Shown one piece after another: positions 42,675 through 52,314 of a stretch of 64,000 bases of DNA. This stretch comes from Spirosoma arboris (lineage in GTDB: Bacteria; Bacteroidota; Bacteroidia; Cytophagales; Spirosomataceae): the NCBI RefSeq assembly GCF_009754945.1, contig NZ_WPIN01000021.1, positions 1 to 64,000 of the forward strand. The letters are read 5' to 3'. The notes under the pieces were generated by a model that was not told the origin of the DNA, did no database searches, and saw only the letters and a list, made by a program, of their open reading frames with translations. The stretch's first letter is position 1; each line of letters opens with the position of its first letter. Both the position numbers and the translations under genes were made by a program.

Positions 42675-42763
42675 GAAAGGGGCTCGTGTTTTACCATGCT
42701 GTCTGGCAGTTTTACCCACGAACCTGACGCCACGCAACACTAGGTTAAAAAGTAGCATAAAAA

Positions 42764-42807
42764 ATAAACGCCAAACAAGGTTTGTCTATACCCTATCTGG
42801 CGTTTAT
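42764..42807 (-). terminator. Terminator of the TIM-barrel isomerase gene
   Basis: ATAAACGCCA/TGGCGTTTAT arms followed on the minus strand by a T-rich run, 46 bases after the stop of the gene at 42853. Confidence 0.7.
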
Positions 42808-42852
42808 CGTACTACTTATAAATCGGATATAGCCTTATGCAGGCCAAACGGA

Positions 42853-43743
42853 TTACACTTTCAATTTCTCAACATTCTTGTAGCTAATTGCAATCGATTC
42901 GAGCGGTGGAAGCTTACAAACATCCTGCTCCACAAAGTAATGCGTCATACCTGCCGTTGCCTTCGCATCGAAAATACGTTGAAAGTTAATGGAGCCCGTT
43001 CCAACCGGCGCAAACGCACGTTCGGCTGTTTTTTCCATGTCCTTGATATGCCAAAGCGGGAAACGACCGGGGTGTTTTTTGAATAGAGCAACGGGGTCCT
43101 GATTGGCGAACGTAGCCCAATAAAGATCAAGTTCGAGTTTTACCAGGTTCTTATCGGTACCACCTAACAGCACATCATAGGGTAGTTTACCGTCCATTTC
43201 CTTAAACTCAAAATCGTGGTTGTGGTAACAGAACTGCATGCCAGCAGCTTTAACCACTTCCGCCGACTTATTGAACAGCTCGGCAAATTGCTTGTAGTCA
43301 TCTAATTTCTTCCGCTCATCGGGGAACAAGTAGGCGCAAACCATGTATTTCTGTCCAATGGCAGCTGCATCGTCGACGGCACGCTTCCAGTCGTTGGTAA
43401 GCGTTCCTTTCGCATTAGGCATCGTTTTGCCCGTTGTATAGTGTCCGCTGGGCACCGATAGACCCAGACTTTTCAGCTGGTCAGCAAACACTTTAGGCGT
43501 TTTTCCAAAGAATTTACCATCCGAATAACCAAACAACTCAACTTCTTTGTAGCCTATCTCAGCTACTTTTTTCAATGTTCCATCGGGGTCTTTCCCCATC
43601 AAATCCCGCAGGGTATACAATTGCAAACCAACCTTTTTCGAAGAGGCAGCAAACGCATCTATCTGGGGTAATAAAGCCGCCGACGTCGCAAGAGCCCCTA
43701 ATTTAAGAAACTGTTGGCGGGTAATCTTTTCGGAGTAATTCAT
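42853..43743 (-). CDS. Secreted sugar phosphate isomerase/epimerase-like TIM-barrel protein
   Basis: A 296-residue xylose-isomerase-like TIM barrel. The N-terminus (ITRQQFLKLGALATSAALLP) resembles a twin-arginine or Sec signal, with RQ in place of RR. Metal-binding parts of the family are seen: FCYHNHDFEF, KLELDLYWATFANQDP and LWHIKDMEK. Family members isomerise sugars or sugar derivatives; an exported one near a GMC oxidoreductase may act on 3-keto sugars (inference). A TACCTTTA element at about 43796 may be its promoter. Confidence 0.85.
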   Translation of the reverse strand: MNYSEKITRQQFLKLGALATSAALLPQIDAFAASSKKVGLQLYTLRDLMGKDPDGTLKKVAEIGYKEVELFGYSDGKFFGKTPKVFADQLKSLGLSVPSGHYTTGKTMPNAKGTLTNDWKRAVDDAAAIGQKYMVCAYLFPDERKKLDDYKQFAELFNKSAEVVKAAGMQFCYHNHDFEFKEMDGKLPYDVLLGGTDKNLVKLELDLYWATFANQDPVALFKKHPGRFPLWHIKDMEKTAERAFAPVGTGSINFQRIFDAKATAGMTHYFVEQDVCKLPPLESIAISYKNVEKLKV

Positions 43744-44041
43744 AAAACAATAGGTCGGTTAATGAGCAACAAACAAAGTGTCTGTGCATGGGTGTAAAGG
43801 TACAGATTGATTAGGTTTACTGTTCAGGGTAGGCGCATTCGAGATTGTCGCAACGCCGATACCTGTTAGCCTACTATCCAACCTAGTGTTTCGGATATGC
43901 ATAAATTAAGTAGTACGTGACATTTATAACTTACTACTTAATTACTTCCCAGCACCCAATCGGTTTATTTCTTCAAATAAAATCCTCAAAATCAAGTCAA
44001 TAACTCTAATCTTCCTTAAATACCAGCTATTGACAGGATGA
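43744..44041. other. Intergenic stretch with little visible content
   Basis: About 300 bases with no coding potential seen. A TACCTTTA element on the minus strand near 43796 is a possible promoter of the isomerase gene; the rest is unassigned. Confidence 0.5.
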
Positions 44042-45072
44042 TTAATGAAGTTGAAGCCATGCGAAATACTCCTTTTCTACAGTAACCCCATTGTAGACTT
44101 TATCAATAACCCTCCCCTTCGCATCATAAGTTAGTTTGTAATATGTATGGTCATGATTGGGATATGCCTTTAGAGTAAGATTCGTTTTCCCGCGACGGGC
44201 AAATTCAAGGGGTAAAATATCGTTCGAGGTTGACCCTACATCAGCAGTGCCATAGATCACACGAATTGGTATGGTTAGCGCAAGTAGATAGTCTAGGTTA
44301 TGACCGTGCGAAAATGAATACATGGTGCGCCTTGGGTCACCTATGGTCGACGTAGCATTGAGCGAATCTTTACAGATGGTAACCCATTCGCGCTGTAATT
44401 CCTCGACACTCCGTTGAGCCTCTTCCTGCGTATACTCGCCCGTATATCCTTTCATTCGCTCAATACGCATGATGGATTGATGCCGCCCCTCCAACCCACC
44501 CGATGATACGATTAAATGGGTAACCCTACGATTTGTATACGCTGTTTTAATGGCCACATGGTAGCCTTCCGACCCACCAGCGAGTACAACCCGTTTGGTA
44601 TCTGCCCAAGGTTGTTTAAGAACAAAATCAAAAACAGCATTGGTCTGACGAACGTAATAATCAAGATAGTTGTGATGCTGGTATTTTTCTGGGTACATCG
44701 CTGGCTTAGGATTAGTACGTGTATTAAAGAGTGTATCTAAATACGCATCGTCGACAACGAGAGGAACACCCGGTTTGGCAATCATAATCGCATAATAGTC
44801 TGCTTCGTGGTCGTAGCAGGTGATGGGAAGTTCCGTTAACGAAGGTTTATTAGTCTTCGGATTAATGGTAGCAGAGAACCCTGCCTAAATAGAAAAATCG
44901 GCTTGCGCTTCGTCAGTTCACCTTTTCGGGCGACCACCGCGAATGTAATTGAGTCTCCTTCGAACGGAATAGTAAAAACAGTATAATCGCCGATATGTCG
45001 TTGAGTATGTTGACCAATTGCCAGATTGACGATAAGACTGGAAAGTAAAACTGTCAGAACTAGATAACGCAT
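44042..45072 (-). pseudogene. Frameshifted secreted alpha/beta hydrolase
   Basis: Two reading frames form one gene. The first (45072 to 44836) gives a signal peptide (MRYLVLTVLLSSLIVNLAIGQ) and the start of a hydrolase (ELTKRKPIFLFRQGS). The second (up to 44042) gives the rest, and its frame stays open upstream of its ATG through NPKTNKPSLTELPITC, which fits as the natural continuation. The shift lies at about 44845-44880. The C-terminal part holds a GGSEGYH nucleophile elbow and YPNHDHTYY with the catalytic His. One base lost or gained explains it; a sequencing error is possible. The family is prolyl-oligopeptidase-like or dienelactone-hydrolase-like. Confidence 0.75.
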
Positions 45073-45174
45073 CGTTTAGCAGGAACTTTGTACATCATAA
45101 AGATTCATTGTCAGGCACATCCTTCCAAGTTAATGTTTGTTAAAAGTCCGGTCAAAGCCATAAACCCAAGCACA

Positions 45175-45208
45175 CAAAAAGCCACCTGCTCGCGCAGATG
45201 GCTTTTGT
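45175..45208 (-). terminator. Terminator of the sorbosone-dehydrogenase-like gene
   Basis: CAAAAGCCATCTGC/GCAGGTGGCTTTTTG on the minus strand with a T run, 23 bases after the stop codon. Confidence 0.75.
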
Positions 45209-45230
45209 AAATTATTGGTGATATCGTCAA

Positions 45231-46556
45231 TTACTTCTTCTTCGAAGCCGTCATTGCTTTCTGGCTTTTTGCAGAATTCTGATAGCTAATTTTAAACAAG
45301 GTTCCATTTAAATCATCGGTCACATATAACGATCCATCGGGGCCCTGAGCTAATCCACAGGGACGATGCTGAACAGGTCCTGCCGGTTTCTCCAGGTCAA
45401 CTCCGGCGAAATTATTTGCAAAAATCTCCCACGGACCCGATGGCTTGCCATTTTTAAATGGCACAAAACCAACCAGGTAGCCTTTATGTATCGGCTGTGA
45501 TTGAGAATGGAAGGCAACAAACGCCCCATTCCGATAGCGTTCAGGAAACGCGGTTCCGGTATAGAACAATAATCCATTGGGAGCCATATGAGCAGGAAAA
45601 GCAACTACTGGGTTTATCGCTTTTTCGCCACCCGTTTTTTTGCCATCTCCTCCATATTCAGGCGCTAGAATTTTCTTTTTCTGAATGGGATCGTAATAAA
45701 TATAAGGCCAGCCGGCATCATCGCCCTGATGGACTTCATACATCGTTTCGGCAGGCAACTCGGCGCTTTGCTGTGGCGTATAATATTGCGGGTAAAAATC
45801 ATCGAATCTGCCCCGGCCGTGTTGCAGAACAAACAGGGAATTGGTTTTGGCATTCCAATCCAGGCCCACTACATTTTTCAAACCGGTTGCATACCGAGTC
45901 CCAGTGGCAAAAGCCTGATCAGGAACGTTCGCTTTAAAACGCCAGATGCCAGCCGCCGAATCCAGAAGCGGGCAGGGCATTAAGCCTTTCCCCGTTCCGG
46001 TCTCACGACAGGCATCGTTATCTGAGGCTATATTGACATACAGATTATTCTGATTATCGACCGCAATTGACTTCGATTTATCCCGATCTTTTTCACGCAG
46101 GCCTGATACCAGTTTTTCGGGCTGATCGGCGTTAATTACCTCTTGATTCGCATTGAGTTTATACCGATAAATACTGTTGTTCGAGGACGCATATAAATAC
46201 CCATTGTTGATAAAAATACCCGTTCCAGGGTAATCACCAAAGCCTGTGGTTTCGTCAATAAGACCATCTTTGTCGGTATCCCGAAGCCGATAAATCCCTT
46301 TCCCGTCCTTGAGTTTAGCCAGTTTCACATAGATATCGCCGGTTTTGGTGATAGCGATGTGGCGGGCCGAGCCTAAATCCTGAGCAATTATAGTCCCAGA
46401 AAAGCCTGACGGAAGCTTTAATTCCGTTGGTGTGTCTGCCTTCTTTACTGTACGAACAAATGGCTTTGGATGCTTGCCAGTATGGTTTTCGGCCAGGCTA
46501 TTTAGTGCCAGCACTGAAGCCATCAGACAGGTGATTCCGAAAAAGGATTTAGTCAT
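45231..46556 (-). CDS. PQQ-dependent sugar dehydrogenase-like (sorbosone dehydrogenase family)
   Basis: A 441-residue exported six-bladed propeller protein. Starting at 46556 gives a proper signal peptide (MTKSFFGITCLMASVLALNS); the ATG 39 bases upstream does not help. Visible features are LPSGFSGTIIAQDLGSARHIA, a Ca-like loop RDTDKDGLID, GLDWNAKTNSLFVLQHGR and CGLAQGPDGSLYVTDDLNGTLF. It may oxidise a sugar aldehyde using PQQ, but the cofactor is inferred. It lies beside the GMC oxidoreductase genes. Confidence 0.82.
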   Translation of the reverse strand: MTKSFFGITCLMASVLALNSLAENHTGKHPKPFVRTVKKADTPTELKLPSGFSGTIIAQDLGSARHIAITKTGDIYVKLAKLKDGKGIYRLRDTDKDGLIDETTGFGDYPGTGIFINNGYLYASSNNSIYRYKLNANQEVINADQPEKLVSGLREKDRDKSKSIAVDNQNNLYVNIASDNDACRETGTGKGLMPCPLLDSAAGIWRFKANVPDQAFATGTRYATGLKNVVGLDWNAKTNSLFVLQHGRGRFDDFYPQYYTPQQSAELPAETMYEVHQGDDAGWPYIYYDPIQKKKILAPEYGGDGKKTGGEKAINPVVAFPAHMAPNGLLFYTGTAFPERYRNGAFVAFHSQSQPIHKGYLVGFVPFKNGKPSGPWEIFANNFAGVDLEKPAGPVQHRPCGLAQGPDGSLYVTDDLNGTLFKISYQNSAKSQKAMTASKKK

Positions 46557-46650
46557 GGTTTGTAAACTAGGAATGTATAATTTAATGGTTTGCATTAAAA
46601 GTTAATTAATCCACGGAAATACTTCTGGCGCGTGCGAATACCCGCTCCAG

Positions 46651-46694
46651 ATACACTAAAGGCCAGTCGTGAAAGCGACTGGCCTTTAGTGTAT
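46651..46694. terminator. Hairpin after the GMC oxidoreductase gene
   Basis: Perfect stem with arms ATACACTAAAGGCCAGTCG and its complement, 20 bases after the stop. T run is weak, so it could also protect the mRNA end. Confidence 0.65.
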
Positions 46695-46713
46695 TAACTA
46701 GGTCGATAAATAA

Positions 46714-48426
46714 TTACACTAAGCCTTTCTTCATTGCTTTCACGGCATAATCGGCAGCACGGGCCGTTAGTGCCATATACGTCAGCGATGGGTTTTGTGT
46801 GGAAGTTGACGTCATAGAGGCTCCATCTGTCACAAATACGTTTTTCACGGCATGAAGTTGATTCCATTTATTGAGCATCGACGTTTTAGGATCTTTGCCC
46901 ATCCGAACGCCCCCCATTTCGTGAATATCGAGACCAGGTGCCGCATGGCTGTCGCGCACCCGGATATTTTTGAAACCGGCTTCCGTAAACATTTCTGTCA
47001 ATTGCTCCTGGTAGTCCTTCACCATCTTGTCGTCGTTGTCGTCGTAGGCGATGGAAATTTTCAGTTGCGGAATGCCAAACGGATCTTTCAATGTCGGATC
47101 GAGGGCGAGGTAATTTGTTTCTTTCGGGATGGTTTCACCCATCATGTGCGAACCCACATACCAGCCCCCAAGTTTAGGATTCAACAGACTTTCTTTCAGA
47201 TCGGCTCCTACTCCGCTTTGATCAGAGCGCGACATTCGTCCAGCTGAAAAACCAGAAGCATAGCCCCGTAAAAAGTTCGTTTCCTGTTTCAATACATTTC
47301 GGAAACGCGGAATATAAGGGCTATTCGGTCGCCGACCATCGGTTGTCGAATCAAGATTTCCGTCGTACTCACCTGAGATACCCGCCCGGTAATTATGGAA
47401 GGCGACGTATTTACCTAGTATTCCGCTGTCATTACCCAGACCATTTGGGAACCGATGCGATGTTGAGTTTAGCAACACTAAGTTTGAGTTCAGGGCAGCA
47501 GCATTCAGGAAAATGATACGGGCATAAAACTCCTGCATCTGTTTTGTATTGGCATCAATCACACGAACGCCAGTAGCCCGACCTTTCTTCTCGTCATAAA
47601 TTATTGAGTGCACAACCGAATGCGGCCGTAACGTCATTTTACCCGTTTTAGCTGCCCAGGGTATGGTCGACGAATTACTGCTGAAATACCCTCCAAATGG
47701 GCAGCCACGCTCACAAATGGTTCGATGCTGACATTGTGCCCGCCCCTGCTGGAAATGAATCGGCTGGGGTTGCGTCAAATGAGCTGCCCGCCCCATAATC
47801 ACATGGCGATCTTTATATTTAGCCGCCACTTTTTGTTGAAAATGTTTCTCTACGCAATTCCATTCATGGGGTGGCAAAAATTCGCCATCGGGCAATGTCG
47901 CCAGGCCATCTTTATTGCCCGTAATTCCGGCGAAACGCTCTACGTAGCTGTACCAAGGTGCAATATCGGCATACCGGATGGGCCAGTCGACGGCGAATCC
48001 GTCACGGGCAGGGCCTTCAAAATCGAAGTCACTCCAGCGTTGGGTTTGTCGTGCCCACATCAGCGATTTTCCGCCAACCTGATAGCCCCGAATCCAATCA
48101 AAGGGTTTATCCTGAACATAGGGATGTTCGGCATCTTTCACAAAAAACTGCTCAGTACCTTCGTAGAATGCATAGCATTTACTAATAATTGGGTTGGCCT
48201 CCCGTACTTCCTGCTTAAGCTGGTTCCGATGTTCGAACTCCCAGGGCTGTTTGTTGGTCGTCGGATAATCCGTTACGTGCCGCACATCACGACCCCGTTC
48301 GAGTACCAGGGTACGAAGACCTTTACCCGTTAATTCTTTCGCGGCCCAGCCTCCACTAATACCTGAGCCAATGACGATGGCATCATAGGTATTTTGGGCT
48401 TGAGCGTCTATATTTAAGTAAGACAT
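46714..48426 (-). CDS. GMC family oxidoreductase, possible glucoside 3-dehydrogenase large subunit
   Basis: A 570-residue FAD enzyme. The FAD motif is VIGSGISGGWAAKELTGKG near the N-terminus; GGVRMGKDPKTSMLNKWNQL and NPSLTYMALTARAADYA near the end are typical. A cysteine cluster CQHRTICERGCPFGG (C-x5-C-x3-C) may bind an iron-sulphur centre, as in glucoside 3-dehydrogenases. The gene follows a gluconate 2-dehydrogenase subunit 3 gene, the usual partner. It has no signal peptide and is probably exported with that Tat partner. The substrate (sugar 3-OH) is inferred. Confidence 0.88.
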   Translation of the reverse strand: MSYLNIDAQAQNTYDAIVIGSGISGGWAAKELTGKGLRTLVLERGRDVRHVTDYPTTNKQPWEFEHRNQLKQEVREANPIISKCYAFYEGTEQFFVKDAEHPYVQDKPFDWIRGYQVGGKSLMWARQTQRWSDFDFEGPARDGFAVDWPIRYADIAPWYSYVERFAGITGNKDGLATLPDGEFLPPHEWNCVEKHFQQKVAAKYKDRHVIMGRAAHLTQPQPIHFQQGRAQCQHRTICERGCPFGGYFSSNSSTIPWAAKTGKMTLRPHSVVHSIIYDEKKGRATGVRVIDANTKQMQEFYARIIFLNAAALNSNLVLLNSTSHRFPNGLGNDSGILGKYVAFHNYRAGISGEYDGNLDSTTDGRRPNSPYIPRFRNVLKQETNFLRGYASGFSAGRMSRSDQSGVGADLKESLLNPKLGGWYVGSHMMGETIPKETNYLALDPTLKDPFGIPQLKISIAYDDNDDKMVKDYQEQLTEMFTEAGFKNIRVRDSHAAPGLDIHEMGGVRMGKDPKTSMLNKWNQLHAVKNVFVTDGASMTSTSTQNPSLTYMALTARAADYAVKAMKKGLV

Positions 48427-48430
48427 TTTT

Positions 48431-48510
48431 CTGTTTGTAGTTTACGGTTTATAGTATTCGATTTACGCTAACTGATGCGTTAGCCATCGTAAACCGAATA
48501 CCATAAACAG
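48431..48510. repeat. Imperfect inverted repeat between GMC subunit genes
   Basis: CTGTTT and GTTTACGGTTTATAGTATTCG-like strings on the left pair with CGAATACCATAAACAG and related strings on the right, with gaps. It lies inside a two-gene operon. Confidence 0.5.
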
Positions 48511-48515
48511 ACTAT

Positions 48516-49058
48516 CTATTTTCCTTGAGAAGATGCTTTTGCTGGCACCGGTACACAACCGTGGTAGCGGCCCGGAATAAATTCATAATGCGTGAGATTG
48601 GTCATCACATATTCCGATGTCATGTATCCCCGAATAGTTAAGTTCTTCACCAACGAATAAAAATCTTTCTGCGCCGAATCCGTTGATTGCGACAGTTGCG
48701 TTAAAAGGGCTGTTCGTTGGGCTGTATCGCCTTCAGCAAAGGGTTTGCTGAAAGACTTCTGGGCCAGATCATTTAACGTATCGAGTCCCTTACCAAGGTT
48801 TTCCTGCGCAGTCTTGGGATAGCAGTCTGCCACCATTTTCTGAACGAATTGATGAACATTCAGGGTTTTTGCACCAGGAGTATCGGTAACTGGTATTATC
48901 GTTTCGACTATCTCGGCCAAAAGTTCAGTCTGACTTCCAGAAAGAATTTGCCGAGTCGCACGGACAGTTTCAGTCGTCCAGCCATTGGCCCAGGCAGGCA
49001 GGCTAATAAGCCCCCCAACAGCCCCAGCCATTGTTTTTAACGCATTACGTCTTTCCAC
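48516..49058 (-). CDS. Gluconate 2-dehydrogenase subunit 3 family protein
   Basis: A 180-residue small subunit with a twin-arginine signal (MERRNALKTMAGAVGGLISLP). The rest is helical (LLAEIVETIIPVTDTPGAKTLNVHQFV; GYMTSEYVMTNLTHYEFIPG), as in the family. It carries the GMC subunit across the inner membrane and helps electron transfer. It is the first gene of the pair; a TATCTTTG element at 49098-49105 on the minus strand may be the promoter. Confidence 0.88.
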   Translation of the reverse strand: MERRNALKTMAGAVGGLISLPAWANGWTTETVRATRQILSGSQTELLAEIVETIIPVTDTPGAKTLNVHQFVQKMVADCYPKTAQENLGKGLDTLNDLAQKSFSKPFAEGDTAQRTALLTQLSQSTDSAQKDFYSLVKNLTIRGYMTSEYVMTNLTHYEFIPGRYHGCVPVPAKASSQGK

Positions 49059-49418
49059 AGGTTTGTTATACTACTAGGGTTTTATAAAACATATTATCAA
49101 AGATACAACATAACTGCAACTACTTATCGTCCTCCAGGCTGCTCTAAAGCCTATTGATTCGGAATAAAATTTCATGACTACCTGCCAAGAATAGCCATTG
49201 CGTTTTGCATTTTCTGAACCATCATCAAGCCATACTGGCCCAGAAAATCAGCAGTTTACTCACTGGCAAGTCCTCGGCGAATATCCCACCCAGCCGAATT
49301 AAATGACTATTAAATTCTAGTAGCCGGATTACTTACTGCAACAATCAGTATTTCGGTCGCGTAATCATTATAGATTAAGACAGCTTTTTATTCAACTTAC
49401 TCTATAGACAAGAACGAT
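49059..49418. other. Divergent intergenic stretch
   Basis: About 360 bases between divergent genes. TATCTTTG on the minus strand at 49098-49105 fits a -7 element for the subunit 3 gene, with no clear -33 box. No further structure recognised. Confidence 0.45.
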
Positions 49419-50882
49419 ATGAATTTCGTACTTACAACAACAAAAGAGTTACTTTCTTCCCGGATTTGGTCAATACTTCTACTGGCAGGTTTCGCCATGT
49501 CGTTGTCGGCCTGTAAGAAGAGTACTGATGATGTTACCCCGCAAACGTCGGCCACAACCAGTGAGAATCAGACTATTGACTCCTGGATTTTATCGAATAT
49601 GCGGGAGGTGTATTACTGGAACGCCAAAATTCCGGCAAACCCCGATACAACCCTGGCTCCTGATGTTTTTTTCGACTCCATTCTGAATACATACAATGTT
49701 ACTACTAACCCAGATGGTGACCGGTTTTCATGGATTGAAAATGATGCCAATACGCTGACAGCGGAACTGAGTGGGCAAACGACAACAACTGGCATGGAGT
49801 ATAATTTATACCTGCGTGCGTCGGGCTCCACGGATGTTATTGCTCAGGTATTGTATGTGCTCCCCGGATCACCAGCCCAACTAGCTGGCATTAAGCGGGG
49901 TGATATTATCTCGAAAGTAAATGGTCAGTCGCTCAACACGACCAACTATTCGGACTTACTGTTTACGGGAACAACCTATACATTTGGATTCGCCAGTATC
50001 AGCGGATCTTCGTTGGTCGATACCGATAAAACCATCAGTGTAACGGCCACAACATTTCAGGAAAACCCGGTATTTCTGGATTCAGTGTATACGGTAGGGA
50101 GCAAAAAAGTGGGCTATTTAGTTTACAACCAGTTTGTTCCAGGCGCTAATGGAAGCACTGCCGATGAATATGATGCCCAGGTAGATGCCGTCTTCAGTAA
50201 TTTTAAAGCGCAGGGCGTAACTGAGCTTGTTCTTGATTTACGCTACAATCCAGGTGGCTATACATCTTCCTCTGCGAACCTGGCGAGCCTGATCGGGAAA
50301 GGAATCAGTTCCAGTAAATTGTACTTCCGTGAAGAATGGAATACTACGATTACTCCGCTATTGCAACAGGAATATGGCTCCAGCTTCTTTGTGCAGAATT
50401 TCCTCGATAAATCGCAGAATATCGGTAGTAATCTCTCCCGGGTATTCGTTCTCACAACCGACCATACGGCGTCGGCCAGCGAGCTTATCATCAATGGATT
50501 ACGGCCATACATGACTGTAACGACGATTGGTACAACCACCTATGGTAAAAACGTAGGCTCTATTACTATAACGGATGATTCTGGACAGATTAAATGGGGA
50601 ATGCAGCCTATTGTATTTAAATCGTATAACAGCGCAGGGCAGTCAGACTATTCGACAGGGTTTACACCCAGTATAGAAGTTGACGAACCGATTAATCTGT
50701 TACCCCTGGGCGATATAAATGAAGCCTACTTAAGCACAGCGCTCGGTCAGATTTCGGGTAGTGTGGCCAGCGGCCGACGGGCAACAACGAGTGGTAATCC
50801 ACTGATTACGCTGGGGTCATCTATCCAACGCAAGGCCGGTGGTAAGTCGATGATTCGGCAGCTTAAGAGCCTGAAATTTTAA
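49419..50882 (+). CDS. S41 family C-terminal processing peptidase, lipoprotein
   Basis: A 487-residue protease with a lipobox (FAMSLSACKK, Cys32). A small helical region (about 45-110; SWILSNMREVYYWNAKIP), a PDZ domain (about 120-200; VLPGSPAQLAGIKRGDIISKVNG) and an S41 catalytic domain follow. The latter shows ELVLDLRYNPGGYTSS and the serine motif THTASASEL-like string (DHTASASELIING) with a later GTTTYGKNVGS. It is anchored to a membrane facing the periplasm or outside. Typical of Bacteroidota surface lipoprotein peptidases; the substrate is unknown. Confidence 0.9.
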   Translation: MNFVLTTTKELLSSRIWSILLLAGFAMSLSACKKSTDDVTPQTSATTSENQTIDSWILSNMREVYYWNAKIPANPDTTLAPDVFFDSILNTYNVTTNPDGDRFSWIENDANTLTAELSGQTTTTGMEYNLYLRASGSTDVIAQVLYVLPGSPAQLAGIKRGDIISKVNGQSLNTTNYSDLLFTGTTYTFGFASISGSSLVDTDKTISVTATTFQENPVFLDSVYTVGSKKVGYLVYNQFVPGANGSTADEYDAQVDAVFSNFKAQGVTELVLDLRYNPGGYTSSSANLASLIGKGISSSKLYFREEWNTTITPLLQQEYGSSFFVQNFLDKSQNIGSNLSRVFVLTTDHTASASELIINGLRPYMTVTTIGTTTYGKNVGSITITDDSGQIKWGMQPIVFKSYNSAGQSDYSTGFTPSIEVDEPINLLPLGDINEAYLSTALGQISGSVASGRRATTSGNPLITLGSSIQRKAGGKSMIRQLKSLKF

Positions 50883-50905
50883 GTTTTTTTAAGGAATCTG
50901 ATTCC

Positions 50906-50946
50906 AACGACTATGACACAAAGCGAGTCTTTGTCTCATAGTCGTT
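50906..50946 (+). terminator. Terminator of the S41 peptidase gene
   Basis: Arms AACGACTATGACACAAAG and CTTTGTCTCATAGTCGTT (one mismatch), 24 bases after the stop codon, followed by TCGATTTTA. The rest of the gap to 51184 holds no recognised element except a weak TAACTTTA near 51143. Confidence 0.7.
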
Positions 50947-51184
50947 TCGATTTTATCATAAGTGTCTTTAAACCACTACGAATAATTAAGAATTTTTATG
51001 AGGAAAACACGTTGGTAAGTAAGACCCCTTTGGCTTAATTTTGCACGACCTATTTGATACACAACTCCACCTGAGTTAGGCCCTTAATCTGTCGACTCGT
51101 ATCAGTAAGACTATCAAAATCGTCGTTCTTAACGCAAATTACTGTAACTTTACGTTTTAATTCGTTCGTTCACGCTCGTTTTTC

Positions 51185-52258
51185 ATGATTCATTTACCAT
51201 TTCGATTCCTTTCGACTAAGAGCTCACAGTCGAAAGCTGTATCTTCCGAGACTACCCTCTCTAACGCTACAAAGAAGACCAAACGCGTCAACTGGATATT
51301 GGGTCTAATCAGCATTGGCTGGGCAGGGCTCCTTATTGGTTGCAACACCTCCAGCACAGTAGTCATTCTGGGTGACTGGACGTCAAAATCTGAATTAGAA
51401 GGCCCGGCCCGCTTTGGCGCTTCCAGTTTCGTCATCGGTACGATTGCGTATATGGGAACTGGAACTGACGTCAGCAATAACCGTCTGAAAGACTTCTGGG
51501 CCTATGATCCCACTCGAAATGCCTGGACGCAGAAGGCTGACTTTGCGGGTATAGCCCGCAACGTGGGCGTAGGTTTCTCTGTTGGTACGAAAGGCTATAT
51601 TGGTACTGGTCTTGATGCGAACTCCACCCGCTTAAAGGATTTCTGGGAATATGATCCGGCAGCTAACAGTTGGAAGCAGGTCGCTGACTTTGGAGGTACA
51701 GCCCGCCAAACAGCAACAGCTTTTTCGATTGGCACAAAAGGCTATGTAACGTGTGGTTTCGATGGTAACTACCTGAAGGATATGTGGTCGTATGATCCTA
51801 CGCAGAATGCATGGACGAAAGTGGCTAGTTACGGCGGTTCGAAGCGTGTAGGTGCTATTGCTTTTGTCATTAATAATATGGCTTATGTGGGTACGGGTAA
51901 CAACAACAATTCAGCGCAGCTGGACTGGTATGTGTATGACCCTTCACAGGATTTGTGGACCCAAAAACTTAACTTTATTACTGATCAGACGAGCATTGCC
52001 CGGAGTTATGCCGTTGGATTTGCAATCAATGGCAAAGGGTATATTACCGGTGGTGATGCGTCGACCAAAGATGTTTGGGAATATGATCCAACTACAGATC
52101 TATGGACTGCCAGAGGTGTATTTGAAGGCGCTTCCCGAACTTATGCTGTAGGCTGGGCAATTGGCAATAAAGGTTATGTTACAACGGGTAGCAATGGCAC
52201 CAGTCGTTTCGATGATCTGTGGGATTTCGATCCGACTATAGAACAAGTCATTCCCTAA
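51185..52258 (+). CDS. Kelch-repeat lipoprotein
   Basis: A 357-residue protein with a lipobox (WAGLLIGCNTSS) after an unusually long basic N-terminus of about 35 residues. It then holds about six kelch-like units with GTKGYIGTG, FWEYDPAANSW and equivalent strings, forming a propeller of about 270 residues. It is likely on a membrane surface. The DUF4907 and DUF4270 genes follow, so the three probably form a set. Function unknown. Confidence 0.8.
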   Translation: MIHLPFRFLSTKSSQSKAVSSETTLSNATKKTKRVNWILGLISIGWAGLLIGCNTSSTVVILGDWTSKSELEGPARFGASSFVIGTIAYMGTGTDVSNNRLKDFWAYDPTRNAWTQKADFAGIARNVGVGFSVGTKGYIGTGLDANSTRLKDFWEYDPAANSWKQVADFGGTARQTATAFSIGTKGYVTCGFDGNYLKDMWSYDPTQNAWTKVASYGGSKRVGAIAFVINNMAYVGTGNNNNSAQLDWYVYDPSQDLWTQKLNFITDQTSIARSYAVGFAINGKGYITGGDASTKDVWEYDPTTDLWTARGVFEGASRTYAVGWAIGNKGYVTTGSNGTSRFDDLWDFDPTIEQVIP

Positions 52259-52314
52259 ACCGCACTCACAACTGGTGCCATTTGATTTGGGCGATAGTTG
52301 TGCAGGTACAGTTA

